DNA from: Strigamia acuminata
Lineage: Eukaryota; Arthropoda; Chilopoda; Geophilomorpha; Linotaeniidae
Direction of reading: 5' to 3'
Length of the DNA stretch: 64,000 bases
Assembly: GCA_949358305.1 (NCBI GenBank)
Contig: OX442317.1
Coordinates: 4,034,186 to 4,098,185 of the forward strand
The position numbers and the translations under genes are program-made. How positions within the stretch are numbered: position 1 is the first letter of the stretch; each line of letters starts with the position of its first letter. The notes under the pieces are model-generated. The model searched no databases. It saw only the letters and a list, made by a program, of their open reading frames with translations, and had not been told where the DNA came from. Positions 13,201-23,893 of the stretch are shown piece by piece.

Positions 13201-15910
13201 AATAAATAAAACATTAATTTAAATAAATTACCTGTAGAAATCTGCGTAGTGGTAAAATCCTTTTTCATCAGCAAACGCAAGCTAGTTTAACACAAATTAG
13301 CATTACTCGAGCTGAGTTCTTTTTGCGCCACTGTGTGAAGCCAAGTGTAATCACCTTTTCAACATTACTCTTCCATTTGGGTAATTCACAGCATGTCCCT
13401 CGTTTGAGTTCTACTGCTGATACCCGTGAAAATCACTTGACCGCGCATAAAAGACGATAGTGAGTGGTGGCTAACAATGCTCGGCTGCATATAGCGAGGT
13501 ATAGCGCCTTGGTCTTGCCTATCACATATCAATTTACACGCAGCGGTAGCGCCTTTTACTGTAGGACCAACTACCAACTTCTTTGGAAGCGCCTTTTATC
13601 TTAGGACCAACTTCCCTGGAAGCACCTTTTATCTTAGGATCAACTTCCCCGGAAGCACCTTTTATCTTAGGATCAACTTCCTCCCAGACTCAATGCCAAA
13701 CTGTGAAAAACATCATTACTTGCAATTTGTGGGATCCATCCATTGCTGTCAAAAGAAACAAAAAAATAAAATTAATAACCAACAATAAATAAAACATTAA
13801 TTTAAATAAATTACCTGTAGAAATCTGCGTAGTGGTAAAATCCTTTTTCATCAGCAAACGCAAGCTAGTTTAACACAAATTAGCATTACTCGAGCTGAGT
13901 TCTTTTTGCGCCACTGTGTGAAGCCAAGTGTAATCACCTTTTCAACATTACTCTTCCATTTGGGTAATTCTTAGCATGTCCCTTGTTTGAGTTCTATTGC
14001 TGCTACCCGTGAAAATCACTTGACCGTGGCCGCGGAAGCGCCTTTTACTTTAGGACCAACTTCCCTGGAAGCGCCTTTCATCTTAGGACCAACTTCCTCC
14101 CAGACTCAATGCCAAAATGTAAAAAACATCATTATTTGTTCCTTTTTCCTTAATGAGCGTAATGACCAAGACGGGTTCCGAAACCAAAGATAATCACCTT
14201 TTTTTGAACCACTTTGCCCATTGGTCAAATGCCAATTCCTCACGAGTTGCCAGTTCGTGTTGGTCAAATGCCAATTCGTGAAAATCATTAAAATTCATTG
14301 AAAATCATTTCCCGGTTGGCGTGTCCCTCCCCTGGGACGTGTCCCCCCCCTGGGACTACTTGACTTAGTCAAATATGCCTGTAAGTGTGTGGTCACTTTT
14401 ACCCGGTCTACGGAAGGTCCTTCTAGGCAGGACCGTCCTCCCAGTCTATTGATCACCAGCTCAAGCACAAACGCAAGCTAGTTTAACACAAATTAGCATT
14501 ACTCGAGCTGAGTTCTTTTTGCGCCAACGTGTGAAGCCAAGTGTAATCACCTTTTCAACATTATTCTTCCATTTGGGTAATTCACAGCATGTCCCTCGTT
14601 TGAGTTCTACTGCTGATACCCGTGAAAATCACTTGACCGCGCATAAAAGACGATAGTGAGTGGTGGCTAACAATGCTCGGCTGCATATAGCGAGGTATAG
14701 CGCCTTGGTCTTGCCTATCACATATCAATTTACACGCAGCGGTAGCGCCTTCTACTGTAGGACCAACTACCAACTTCTTTGGAAGCGCCTTTTATCTTAG
14801 GACCAACTTCCCTGGAAGCACCTTTTATCTTAGGATCAACTTCCCCGGAAGCACCTTTTATCTTAGGATCAACTTCCTCCCAGACTCAATGCCAAACTGT
14901 GAAAAACATCATTACTTGCAATTTGCGGGATCCATCCATTGCTTTTTACGCCACTGTTCGAAGCCAAGTGTAATCACCTTTTCAACATTACTCTTCCATT
15001 TGGGTAATTCACAGCATGTTCCTCGTTTGAGTTCTATTGCTGCTACCCGTGAAAATCACTTGACCGTGCACGCCACACGTGTTAGTTTGGCAGAAGCGGT
15101 AGCGCCTTTTACTGTAGGACCAACTACCAACTTCTTTGGAAGCGCCTTTTATCTTAGGACCAACTTCCCCGGAAGCACCTTTTATCTTAGGATCAACTTC
15201 CCCGGAAGCACCTTTTATCTTAGGATCAACTTCCTCTCAGACTCAATGCCAAACTGTGAAAAACATCATTACTTGCAATTTGTGGGTCCCATCCATTGCT
15301 GTCAAAAGAAACAAAAAATAAAATTAATAACCAACAATAAATAAAACATTAATTTAAATAAATTACCTGTAGAAATCTGCGTAGAGGTAAAATCCTTTTT
15401 CATCAGCAAACGCAAGCTAGTTTAACACAAATTAGCATTACTCGAGCTGAGTTCTTTTTGCGCCACTGTGTGAAGCCAAGTGTAATCACCTTTTCAACAT
15501 TACTCTTCCATTTGGGTAATTCACAGCATGTCCCTCGTTTGAGTTCTATTGCTGATACCCGTGAAAATCACTTGACCGCGCATAAAAGACGATAGTGAGT
15601 GGTGGCTAACAATGCTCGGCTGCGTATAGCGAAGTATAGCGCCTTGGTCTTGCCTATCACATATCAATTTACGCGCAGCGGTAGCGCCTTTTACTGTAGG
15701 ACCAACTACCAACTTCTTTGGAAGCGCCTTTTATCTTAGGACCAACTTCCCCGGAAGCACCTTTTATCTTAGGATCAACTTCCTCCCAGACTCAATGCCA
15801 AACTGTGAAAAACATCATTGCTTGCAATTTGCGGATCCCATCCATTGTTGTCGAAAGAAACAAGAAAAAATAAACATTATCAATTTAAACAAATTACTTT
15901 TAGAAATCTG
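7257..15910. repeat. 8.6-kb complex tandem array, four unit types, 6,516-bp higher-order period
   Basis: Using ACGCAAGCTAGTTTAAC as phase marker, units start at 7342, 7955, 8894, 9477, 9989, 10572, 11155, 11668, 12180, 12763, 13275, 13858, 14471 and 15410. Lengths are 613 (C), 939 (D), 583 (A), 512 (B), 583 (A), 583 (A), 513 (B), 512 (B), 583 (A), 512 (B), 583 (A), 613 (C), 939 (D), then a partial A that decays after about 15,860. Type A carries a roughly 120-bp segment starting CGCGCATAAAAGACGATAGT. Type B has instead a short GTGCACGCCACACGTGTTAG segment. Type C has a unique segment with CCTGGGAC repeats. Type D is an A copy fused to a B copy without the spacer. Each unit contains several 33-bp subrepeats. 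The 61-69 residue frames that recur on both strands follow from the repetition. I recognise no transposase or RNA gene. Confidence 0.96.
9197..9300. repeat. 33-bp subrepeats with a CTTCC-N2-GGAAG core (example; present in each array unit)
   Basis: Within each unit the block CTTCCCCGGAAGCACCTTTT plus ATCTTAGGATCAA (33 bp) repeats three to four times in A, B and D units and about twice in C. The core is an inverted repeat TTCC-N2-GGAA. The length is a multiple of three, which explains the recurring plus-strand peptide with Glu-Ala-Pro-Phe-Ile-Leu-Gly. Confidence 0.9.
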
Positions 15911-16440
15911 CAACTTCACGCGACGTGTTGCACAAAAGCCAAAATCCATGGAATGAGGCAGCAAGCGGTCGACCATTGGGTTTATGTGCTCTTTTGCATA
16001 TTGCGTATCAAGTTCGTGTTTCCAGGTCGTCACTTGGAGACACGAATTCGATCAAAGACTTGCAAAACCTTTATTCTTCTAACTTTTGCAGACATTACAT
16101 ACACAAATCAGTCTCCAAACGGCAGCAATTAATTTCCCTGAAAAAAAGAAAAATAACAAACGAACAAACAACTTATTAATGGCAAAACATCCACGGTGTA
16201 ATGCCATGCAAATAACATTACATGTCCTAATCGTGTTTCTTTTTACATACTCATGGTATAACATTAAGCCAGTATGAAACATACTTCTTCTGAAAAACAT
16301 TGCAGATATAAATCGACCTGCAAAAAGAAAAAATCGTGACGCGCGCTTGAAAACTTTTCATGCCCCAACCCCAACTATTAAAATTCAATTGAAAACATTT
16401 CTGCATTCCTTCCATCCAAGTGTGACACATCAAATCATTA
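15910..16440. other. Intergenic, nothing recognised
   Basis: This is unique-looking sequence between the complex array and the decayed repeat field. Overlapping frames of 70-105 codons exist on both strands, but none resembles a known family and there is no supporting splice or promoter context. Confidence 0.4.
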
Positions 16441-17696
16441 AATTGAGCCTGTAGGAAAAATAATTAAATTTCTTTTCAAATTTTAGTAATCAACAAGTAT
16501 TTCTTAATTCGTATTCACAGAAATGTTTCTAATTTACCAAGTTGGTTGCCAATGGTTGCTGCTGTTCTAGGCCATTACGTCACGTTTCGCTGCTCTTCTT
16601 CCTACAATGCAGTCTCGTTCTTATTTCCTGTCTTACGATCGGACTTACAACCAGTAGTTACGTCACTTCCGGGTAACGAATCGTAATACCGCTGGAAAGA
16701 GAAAAAAATAAAAATAAATAAACCAACAATTTATTAATGTCAAATTAAAAACATTTGAGAAAAATTGTGACAAGTATGGCCGTGCAGGAACTCTACATAA
16801 AGAAAGGACGCCTCAAATCTGTAGAAAAAATAAATTTCTTTTGCAATTTTAGTATTCATAAGCCTATCGTATTTCACATTTAATTCAAAGCGAAATTTAT
16901 TTACCCAAGTGTGTGTGCTGATGAACACACTCAGCCGCCATTTGTTCGAATTACTAAGTTTCTTGAAAATTAAAAATTAAAAATACCAAAATTCATTAAG
17001 GAATTTCCTAAAATATTGATAAATTTAAAAAGTGCACTTACCAATCTACATTTTGAAGCTCAGGAAACTTTATTCCTCATCAAGGCGAGGAGAGATTCGA
17101 TTTCACCGTGGTCCGCCTTCTGGTAGAAAAAAAAAACTAAAAATGCCAAAAATCGTTATAAATCTTAATTGTAGTTTAGATAAACAAACTCAAATTCCCA
17201 CCTCGAACTGAGTAGATGGCTGAAGATTAATTCTCAATATACCACCCAATGGTTGCCATTGACATCGCGTCAGACTGCATACTGTTCTACTTCCCACAAT
17301 GCAATCTGGTTCTTACCTGCGGTCGCTGTGATTGGCTCAGAACTGGCTTAGTTCTGAGCCACTTCTCTGCAATCCGCATGTCCATGATCTTTCTCATCAA
17401 GACTAGGATATTGTGAATTTGATATTATTATTATTACTAACCCCAAGGGCCATGTTTGAATTCAGGCATCGTTTACTGTGCTTTTCAAAAATATTAAAAT
17501 ATGGCTGATTCATTAAATTATTTCCAATATTTTTGTTAAATTTGGAAAATATACTTACACATTTTGAACATCTAGGGACTTCATTTCCCATCTTGAAGTT
17601 GTGGATGGCTCAGAATCAAATCTCTAAAAATGGCTCTGAGATTTATTTTCAATGTGGTCTGCTTTCTGTTTTAAAAAAAAGAAATTTTATAATTTT

Positions 17697-19133
17697 ATGA
17701 GAAAAATTGGGAATTTTACGAGAAAAATTGGGAATTTTACGTGAAAAATTGGGAATTTTACGAGAAAAATTGGGAATTTTACGAGAAAAATTGGGAATTT
17801 TACGAGAAAAATTGGGAATTTTACGAGAAAAATTGGGAATTTTACGAGAAAAATTGGGAATTTTTGCGAAAAAAATTGGGAAATTTTCCGAAAAAAATTG
17901 GAAATTTTGCGAGAAAAATTGGGAATTTTGCGAGAAAAATTGGGAATTTTACGAGAAAAATTGGGAATTTTACGAGAAAAATTGGGAATTTTACGAGAAA
18001 AATTGGGAATTTTACGAGAAAAATTGGGAATTTTACGAGAAAAATTGGGAATTTTACGAGAAAAATTGGGAATTTTACGAGAAAAATTGGGAATTTTACG
18101 AGAAAAATTTGGAATTTTTGCGAAAAAAATTGGGAAATTTTCCGAAAAAAATTGGAAATTTTGCGAGAAAAATTGGGAATTTTGCGAGAAAAATTGGGAA
18201 TTTTACGAGAAAAATTGGGAATTTTGCGAGAAAAATTGGGAATTTTGCGAGAAAAATTGGGAATTTTACGAGAAAAATTGGGAATTTTACGAGAAAAATT
18301 GGGAATTTTACGAGAAAAATTGGGAATTTTACGAGAAAAATTGGGAATTTTACGAGAAAAATTGGGAATTTTACGAGAAAAATTGGGAATTTTACGAGAA
18401 AAATTGGGAATTTTTGCGAAAAAAATTGGGAAATTTTCCGAAAAAAATTGGGAATTTTGCGAGAAAAATTGGGAATTTTACGAGAAAAATTGGGAATTTT
18501 ACGAGAAAAATTGGGAATTTTACGAGAAAAATTGGGAATTTTACGAGAAAAATTGGGAATTTTACGAGAAAAATTGGGAATTTTACGAGAAAAATTGGGA
18601 ATTTTACGAGAAAAATTGGGAATTTTACGAGAAAAATTGGGAATTTTACGAGAAAAATTGGGAATTTTACGAGAAAAATTGGGAATTTTACGAGAAAAAT
18701 TGGGAATTTTACGAGAAAAATTGGGAATTTTACGAGAAAAATTGGGAATTTTACGAGAAAAATTGGGAAGTTTACGAGAAAAATTGGGAATTTTACGAGA
18801 AAAATTGGGAATTTTACGAGAAAAATTGGGAAGTTTACGAGAAAAATTGGGAATTTTACGAGAAAAATTGGGAATTTTACGAGAAAAATTGGGAATTTTA
18901 CGAGAAAAATTGGAAATTTTACGAGAAAAATTGGGAATTTTACGAGAAAAATTGGGAATTTTACGAGAAAAATTGGGAAGTTTACGAGAAAAATTGGGAA
19001 TTTTACGAGAAAAATTGGGAATTTTACGAGAAAAATTGGGAAGTTTACGAGAAAAATTGGGAATTTTACGAGAAAAATTGGGAATTTTACGAGAAAAATT
19101 GGGAAGTTTACGAGAAAAATTGGGAATTTTTCT
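17697..19133. repeat. 21-bp minisatellite, about 68 copies
   Basis: The unit is GGGAATTTTACGAGAAAAAT plus T, repeated with very few changes. Variants form higher-order patterns: a block with TTTTTGCGAAAAAAATTGGG and TTTTCCG recurs near 17,858, 18,111 and 18,411, and an AAGTTTACGAG variant appears at 63-bp steps near the 3' end. Since 21 is divisible by three and the unit has no stop, frames stay open for 420-480 codons in all three plus frames and for about 250 codons on the minus strand. That simultaneous openness argues against a gene. Confidence 0.97.
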
Positions 19134-19269
19134 TGCAATTCTAATCTGGCTGTGAGTTTCGGTTGAATAAAATTTTTTTAAAAAATCAATATTTCAATTT
19201 TTTTTCGATTTTAATCATTTTTTCGTGTTTTTACGCCGATTAAACCTGATATTAAATGATTTCTACACA

Positions 19270-21060
19270 GACTGAGCCCTATTATTACACGGTTTAACAC
19301 TGTTTAACCCCGATAATACACGTTTTACGTTGTCAGACGACAGTTGTCAGTTAACACTACTATAGATGCTTCACTGCATCAAAATTAACAAATACATATG
19401 ATGTTTTTACTTTTAATATTTTTTTTGGTTTAACTTTGAAAAAGTTTACTTTAAAATAATGTGAAACTATTGTTAAAAGGTATCGTACTGCCTCATTTAA
19501 ACCCCCGGGTTCATTCAAACGCCGGGCCCGAATAAACGCCGGGGCTTCGGCGGCGTTTATTGCACCGCGCGCCGCCCCGAACCGACTTTACCGGGAGGGG
19601 GTCGGTATTTCAAAACTTTACAAAATATTTTTAATAACTTATTATAAAAACGTGTGAACTCATGTAAAATTCGGATAGAATAATGCAAAAACGTCTAAAA
19701 TCGGGTTCAAACCGTGTAAAATCGTGCTCCATCGTGTTCAAACTGTATAAAAATGCGCAAAAACATACAAAATGATTAAAATCGAAAAAAAAATTGATAA
19801 AACTGTAAGACGTATTAAAAACGGGAGGACACTACGTTAAACCAGTTGGAAAAAATAAATTTCTTTTGAAAATTTATTATTCATATTTAATATTCATATT
19901 CATATTCATATTCACATTTAATTTGAGGCAAAATTTATTCACCCAAGTATATGTGCTCATGAACAGACTCGTTCGAATTCAGCAAGTTTCGTAAAAATTA
20001 AAAATACCGAAATTCATTAAATTATTTCCTAAAAACCTCAATAACACACGTTTTTAAATCTTTCTACATTCCTTCCAAGCAAGTATCGCCGTGCAGGATC
20101 ACTACATAAAGAAGGGGCGCCTAAAATCTTTACAATAAGCTTTTAGAAAAAATAAATCTCTTTTAAAATTTTAATATTCAACCAGCATATCTTAATTCGT
20201 ATTGAATTTGAGATGGAATTTACCTCGATTTATAAAGTGATTAAGTTGTAAATAATAAATTTTTTAAGATTTACTTACACAAGTGTGTGTTTGTGCATTT
20301 CCTCGTCGAACTCAAACATGTCGACGAAGGCCAATTGTGGTGTCATTATGGCGGCTGTATAGTTGGATATTTAATCTGAAATAAAGAGGAAAGCAAATTA
20401 AATACACAATTTACACAAAAATATTTAAAATAATAAATTTTCAAAGGAAAATATATATTTTTATTAATATTTTTCTTATTTTTCCTTTTCTCCCCCATTA
20501 TTCATGTAAAATTCCAAATTATTCTTGCAATTCTAATCGGGCTGGAAGTTTTACTTGTAGGTGAATAAAAGTTTTCAAAAAATCAATAATTTAATTTTTT
20601 TCCATGCTTTTACAACTGTTTAATCTCAATAACACACGTTTTAAAACTTTTTACGTTGTCAGACGACAGCCGTCACTCAGTTAACACTAGATGCTTCACT
20701 GCATCACAAATTACAAATACCGCATACCGGTATGATGTTTTTACTCTTAATATTTTTTTTGGTTTAACTTTGAAAAAGTTTACTTTAAAATAATGTGAAA
20801 CTATTGTTAAAGGTATTTGAATACTTTTCAAGAATTTTTTAATAAATTATTATAAAAACGTGTGAACTCATGTAAAATTCGGATAGAATAAAAATCGTGC
20901 TATACCAAGTTCAAACAGTGTAAAATTGCGCTATATCGGGTTCAAACAGTGTAAGAATGCTCAAAAGCATGACAAAATGATTAAAATCGGTAAAAAAAAT
21001 CGAAAATCGAAAATCGAAAAAATGTATTATAAACGGAAGGACACCACATTAAACTATGGT
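19270..21060. repeat. Diverged duplicated segment (19.27-19.85 and 20.56-21.06 kb)
   Basis: Two stretches share long matching runs, including ACGTTGTCAGACGACAG, AGATGCTTCACTGCATCA, a GGTTTAACTTTGAAAAAGTT run, and a tail with GTGTGAACTCATGTAAAATT. The left copy carries an extra GC-rich insert near 19,495-19,620 that the right copy lacks. The sequence between the two copies belongs to the wider decayed repeat field. No coding capacity is seen. Confidence 0.85.
19495..19620. mobile_element. GC-rich hairpin insert, possible transposon remnant
   Basis: An island of about 125 bp in AT-rich surroundings contains three successive AAACSCCGGG-like boxes and a perfect hairpin: TAAACGCCG, a 9-base spacer, then CGGCGTTTA. 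It is absent from the paralogous segment near 20,820, so it probably inserted after that duplication. Clear terminal repeats and target duplications are not visible, so the class is unknown. Confidence 0.45.
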
Positions 21061-21386
21061 TCGCGCACAGTATCTTGATGCTAAATTCGTACTGCGCATC
21101 CCATTCTGCGCAGACGATTTTCTAATTCCAGAAGTTATTTAGCAGTATTAAGCCTAATATTAGGCCTAATAATGCTAAAATAAAGTAAATAAAAACAATA
21201 AACTCATATTTAAAAGAAATTTACAACTTAGTACCAAAATATTTTTGTTTATTTACTTTGTTTTCGCATCATTAGGCCTAATATTAGGCTTAATACTGCA
21301 ATATAACAACTGGAAATAGAAAATCGTCTGCGCAGTATGGGATGCCGCGTACGAATTTAGCATCAAGATACCGTGCACGAACTGTA
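21056..21386. mobile_element. Non-autonomous inverted-repeat element (MITE) of about 330 bp
   Basis: The two ends are long inverted copies of each other over about 120 bp. They share GTATCTTGATGCTAAATTCG, GCGCAGACGATTTTCT and TAAGCCTAATATTAGGCCTA, the last containing the palindrome CCTAATATTAGG. The paralogous site near 19,850 lacks it, joining TTAAAC directly to CAG. There is no internal open frame. The target duplication is not clear, so the superfamily is unassigned. A diverged half copy lies near 45,015-45,155. Confidence 0.85.
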
Positions 21387-21427
21387 GCAGGGAAAAACAA
21401 ATTTCTTTGTAAATTTAATATTCATAA

Positions 21428-21688
21428 GGCTGTTGTTCACTTCTGCCCCAATGTTTGCCATTGTTGAGTTAGGTCAGGTTAGGTCAGGTCAGGTCAGGTC
21501 AGGTCAGGTCAGGTTAGGTCAGGTCAGGTCAAGTTAGGTCAGGTTAGGTTAGGTCAGGTCAGGTCAGGTCAGGTTAGGTTAGGTCAGGTCAGGTTAGGTT
21601 AGGTTAGGTCAGGTCAGGTCAGGTCAGGTTAGGTTGAGTTGAGTTGACCTAACAATGGCGAACATTGGGGCACATGTGAACAACAACC
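21428..21688. mobile_element. 261-bp hAT-type MITE filled with GGTTA/GGTCA pentamers
   Basis: Terminal inverted repeats of about 38 bp begin GGCTGTTGTTCAC on the left and, read inward, GGTTGTTGTTCAC on the right, with about four mismatches between arms. An 8-bp direct duplication ATTCATAA flanks the element at 21,420-21,427 and 21,689-21,696, as in the hAT superfamily. The related unfilled sequence near 16,860 reads ATTCATAAGC with one copy. The interior, about 21,470-21,650, is a run of five-base GGTTA and GGTCA units. Confidence 0.9.
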
Positions 21689-22757
21689 ATTCATAAGCAA
21701 TATCTTAATTCATATTTAATTTGAGGCGAAATTTATTAATTTATTATTAATTATTATTATTATTAATTTAAAACAGTACTTACCATTGTACAACTTGAAA
21801 TTCCCATCAAGGAGGAGTGGATGGCTGCGGATTGAGTTGCGAAAAATGGCGGTGCGATTTGATTCCAGAATGGTTCGCCTTCTAAAATTCTAAAAATACA
21901 GAAATTTGTTAAATTATTTTGCTATTTTTCGACAATTCTTGAACATTTACAATCTTAAATATAGTTTAAAATAAACAAACTCAAATTTCCCTCCTCGAAA
22001 CGAGTGGATGGCTGAAGATTAATTCTAAATATACAGGCCAATGGTTGCTGCTGTCCTAAGCCATCGCGTCAGAACATGTTCTTTATCCCATAATGCACCT
22101 TGATTGTTACTTCCGGTTGTTGTGATTGGCTGAGAACCAAGCCACTTATGCACATTACCACTACCACCCACCACCGTGATGTTATTATTGTGAACCCCAG
22201 TATTTTCTCAGTAATTTCTTTCAATTCAGCCATTTTGAAACAGTTTGTTTCTCAAAAATTAAAAATATCACGATTCAATAAACCATTCCTTAAAATATTG
22301 TAAAGTTTAGAAAATGTACTTACCAATGTGTATTTTGAACATGTATAGGAATTTCATTTTTCATCATGAAGTGGTGGATGGCTCACTTGTCAGAATCAAA
22401 TATCTTTTAATGGCAGCTAGATGCGAGATTCGCCTTCTATTAAAAAAAACTGAAAATGCCAAATTCGCTTAATTATTCCGTTGTTTTTCAACAATTCTAG
22501 AACATTTACAATCTGAAATACAGTTTAAGATAAACAAATTCAAATTCCCACCTCGAAACGATTGGATGGCTGAAGATTAGTTCTAAATATACCGGGCCAA
22601 TGGTTGCTGCTGTCGTAGCCATCGCGTCAGATCACACCGTGCTCAGAACCGAGCTACTACCGCGCATTTCGGCCACCGCGGCGCTGCTGCCAATGCGACA
22701 ATGGCGTCAATGACTCCGTGAAAACAAACACCGATCAAAGTAGGAGGCGGCGAAAAC

Positions 22758-23682
22758 ATGGCGACTCCCCGTTTGAATTGCTTACTAGTTCTGTCATCAG
22801 CCAAAGAGGGTAAAACAAACCAACCGTTGTCATCTACACGGCAACATAAAATAACGATTTCTAATTTCTAATTGAATTTCCAGGTGTATCGTCAGCATCT
22901 TTCATCCAATCATTCAGCTTAACTCACGTGTCTTTCTAGGTGCAAATTGCCACTCCCGGGGTAAACAAACCAAAAACGAGCGTACAAAAATGCAAAAATT
23001 TTCTTGATTTGACAGGGTAAAATGCCGGAATTTATTCTCGACGGGTCAGATGAACAAAACAAAAGATGGCTCAACGATTTCCGAATGAAATCCATGTCGG
23101 TTCCAATACACTTATCCAAAGTCGACGGTGACTATAAATATTAAATGAAAATTCAACATTGTTTCTCACGATATTTCTACAGCAAACAGATATTCCTGTA
23201 TTATTATTCCGCACGCACCAGGCGCTGTAGTCGATCTAGCAACTGATAACGACTTGGGACTCATATTGAATCAATTTATCAAAGAAAAAAGTACAAAAAA
23301 AATCATTTTTATTGCATAATTTCGTGTTATTGTTGCATATATATTTTTTAGAACCCATCTGTGCAATTGGGATGGGAGTGGCGGCGTTATTTGCTGCTTT
23401 TGACGAAGACGAGAAGAAGGAATGGAGTTTCAAGAGATACTCGATGACTTGTGTACGTTTGCGAGATGATTCGAGTGTTTTTTGTTTTGTTATTTTCGCT
23501 TTTTGTTGTTGCAGACAACTGTGTTCGAGCTGGCCAGGTCTGCGGATTTTTTAAATTTGGCGCTGGTGCCCGAAGATGTCATCAAAGACAATGGCGGCGT
23601 GTACTCGCACAGCGACGTGGATGCGGTTCATGTGGTGATTGACAGGCATTTAATCACGGGACAAAATGAGCAATCGACGTAA
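22758..23682 (+). CDS. GATD1: GATD1-like class I glutamine amidotransferase-fold protein with an in-frame TAG
   Basis: Six exons (22758-22809, 22884-22960, 23016-23127, 23183-23290, 23352-23452, 23515-23682) join in consistent phase to 205 codons. The product matches GATD1 (formerly PDDC1), a DJ-1/PfpI-fold protein of unclear activity. Landmarks are the ATPGGK motif, the segment PICAIGMGVAALFAAF where related enzymes have a nucleophile elbow with catalytic Cys (here no Cys at that place, as in the family), and the C-terminal HLITGQN. Codon 36 is TAG (22937-22939), exactly where vertebrate relatives have a residue before the VQIATPG strand, so as written the frame is interrupted. The C terminus is about 15 residues shorter than human. 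AATAAA-type signals follow at about 23,707. XAB2 starts 211 bp downstream on the same strand. Confidence 0.9.
22937..22939 (+). other. In-frame TAG codon in GATD1 exon 2
   Basis: The codon sits in the middle of an otherwise conserved exon, between SLTHVSF and VQIATPG. Residues on both sides align with the family without a gap. It coincides with a TCTTTCTAG acceptor-like string, but no intron fits because the upstream part of the exon is itself conserved and has no usable donor. Confidence 0.85.
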
Positions 23683-23893
23683 TCAAAAGCACGGAGCGAA
23701 AGGAAAATAAAATAAATAAAATATTCGTTAAAGATATGGGCTGTGTTTGTTTTATTTCTTTGGAAGTTAACAACAAAACTTTTAGCACCAGGAGTAATTA
23801 ATCCATCCTAAAAAATAGATTATCTTCTTCTGGAATGATGTGCGCATGCGCGTGATTGAAACCTATTGTAAAGTTCTCAACGAACTAAACACG

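Larger units (their letters stand above)
16440..22650. repeat. Field of diverged copies of a roughly 0.5-0.7-kb repeat
   Basis: Recurring landmarks are GATGGCTGAAGATTAATTCT (near 17,220, 22,007 and, as a variant, 22,565), CCAATGGTTGCTGCTGT or close variants (near 16,552, 17,248, 22,040 and 22,599), an AAAATAAATTTCTTTT motif followed by ATTCATA (near 16,830, 19,855 and 21,395), and a TACTTACC motif (near 17,036, 21,778 and 22,316). Copies are diverged and interrupted by the 21-bp array and two small transposons. No coding capacity is visible. The right end runs into the GATD1 promoter. Confidence 0.75.

Noticed and set aside
8066-15712. Recurring 61-69 residue frames on both strands of the large array
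   Set aside because: They repeat because the array repeats. Opposite-strand frames are equally open, the peptides are not recognised, and there are no promoter or polyadenylation signals tied to them.
7257-15910. CRISPR-like alternation of repeats and spacers
   Set aside because: The genome is an animal genome with introns, the repeats are hundreds of bases long and the variable segments recur, so this is satellite-type DNA.
17707-19166. Plus-strand frames of 420-480 codons and a minus-strand frame of about 250 codons resembling coiled-coil proteins
   Set aside because: All are translations of the same 21-bp tandem unit. Three plus frames are open at once, only because 21 is a multiple of three and the unit lacks a stop. 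There is no start context, splice signal or conserved family.
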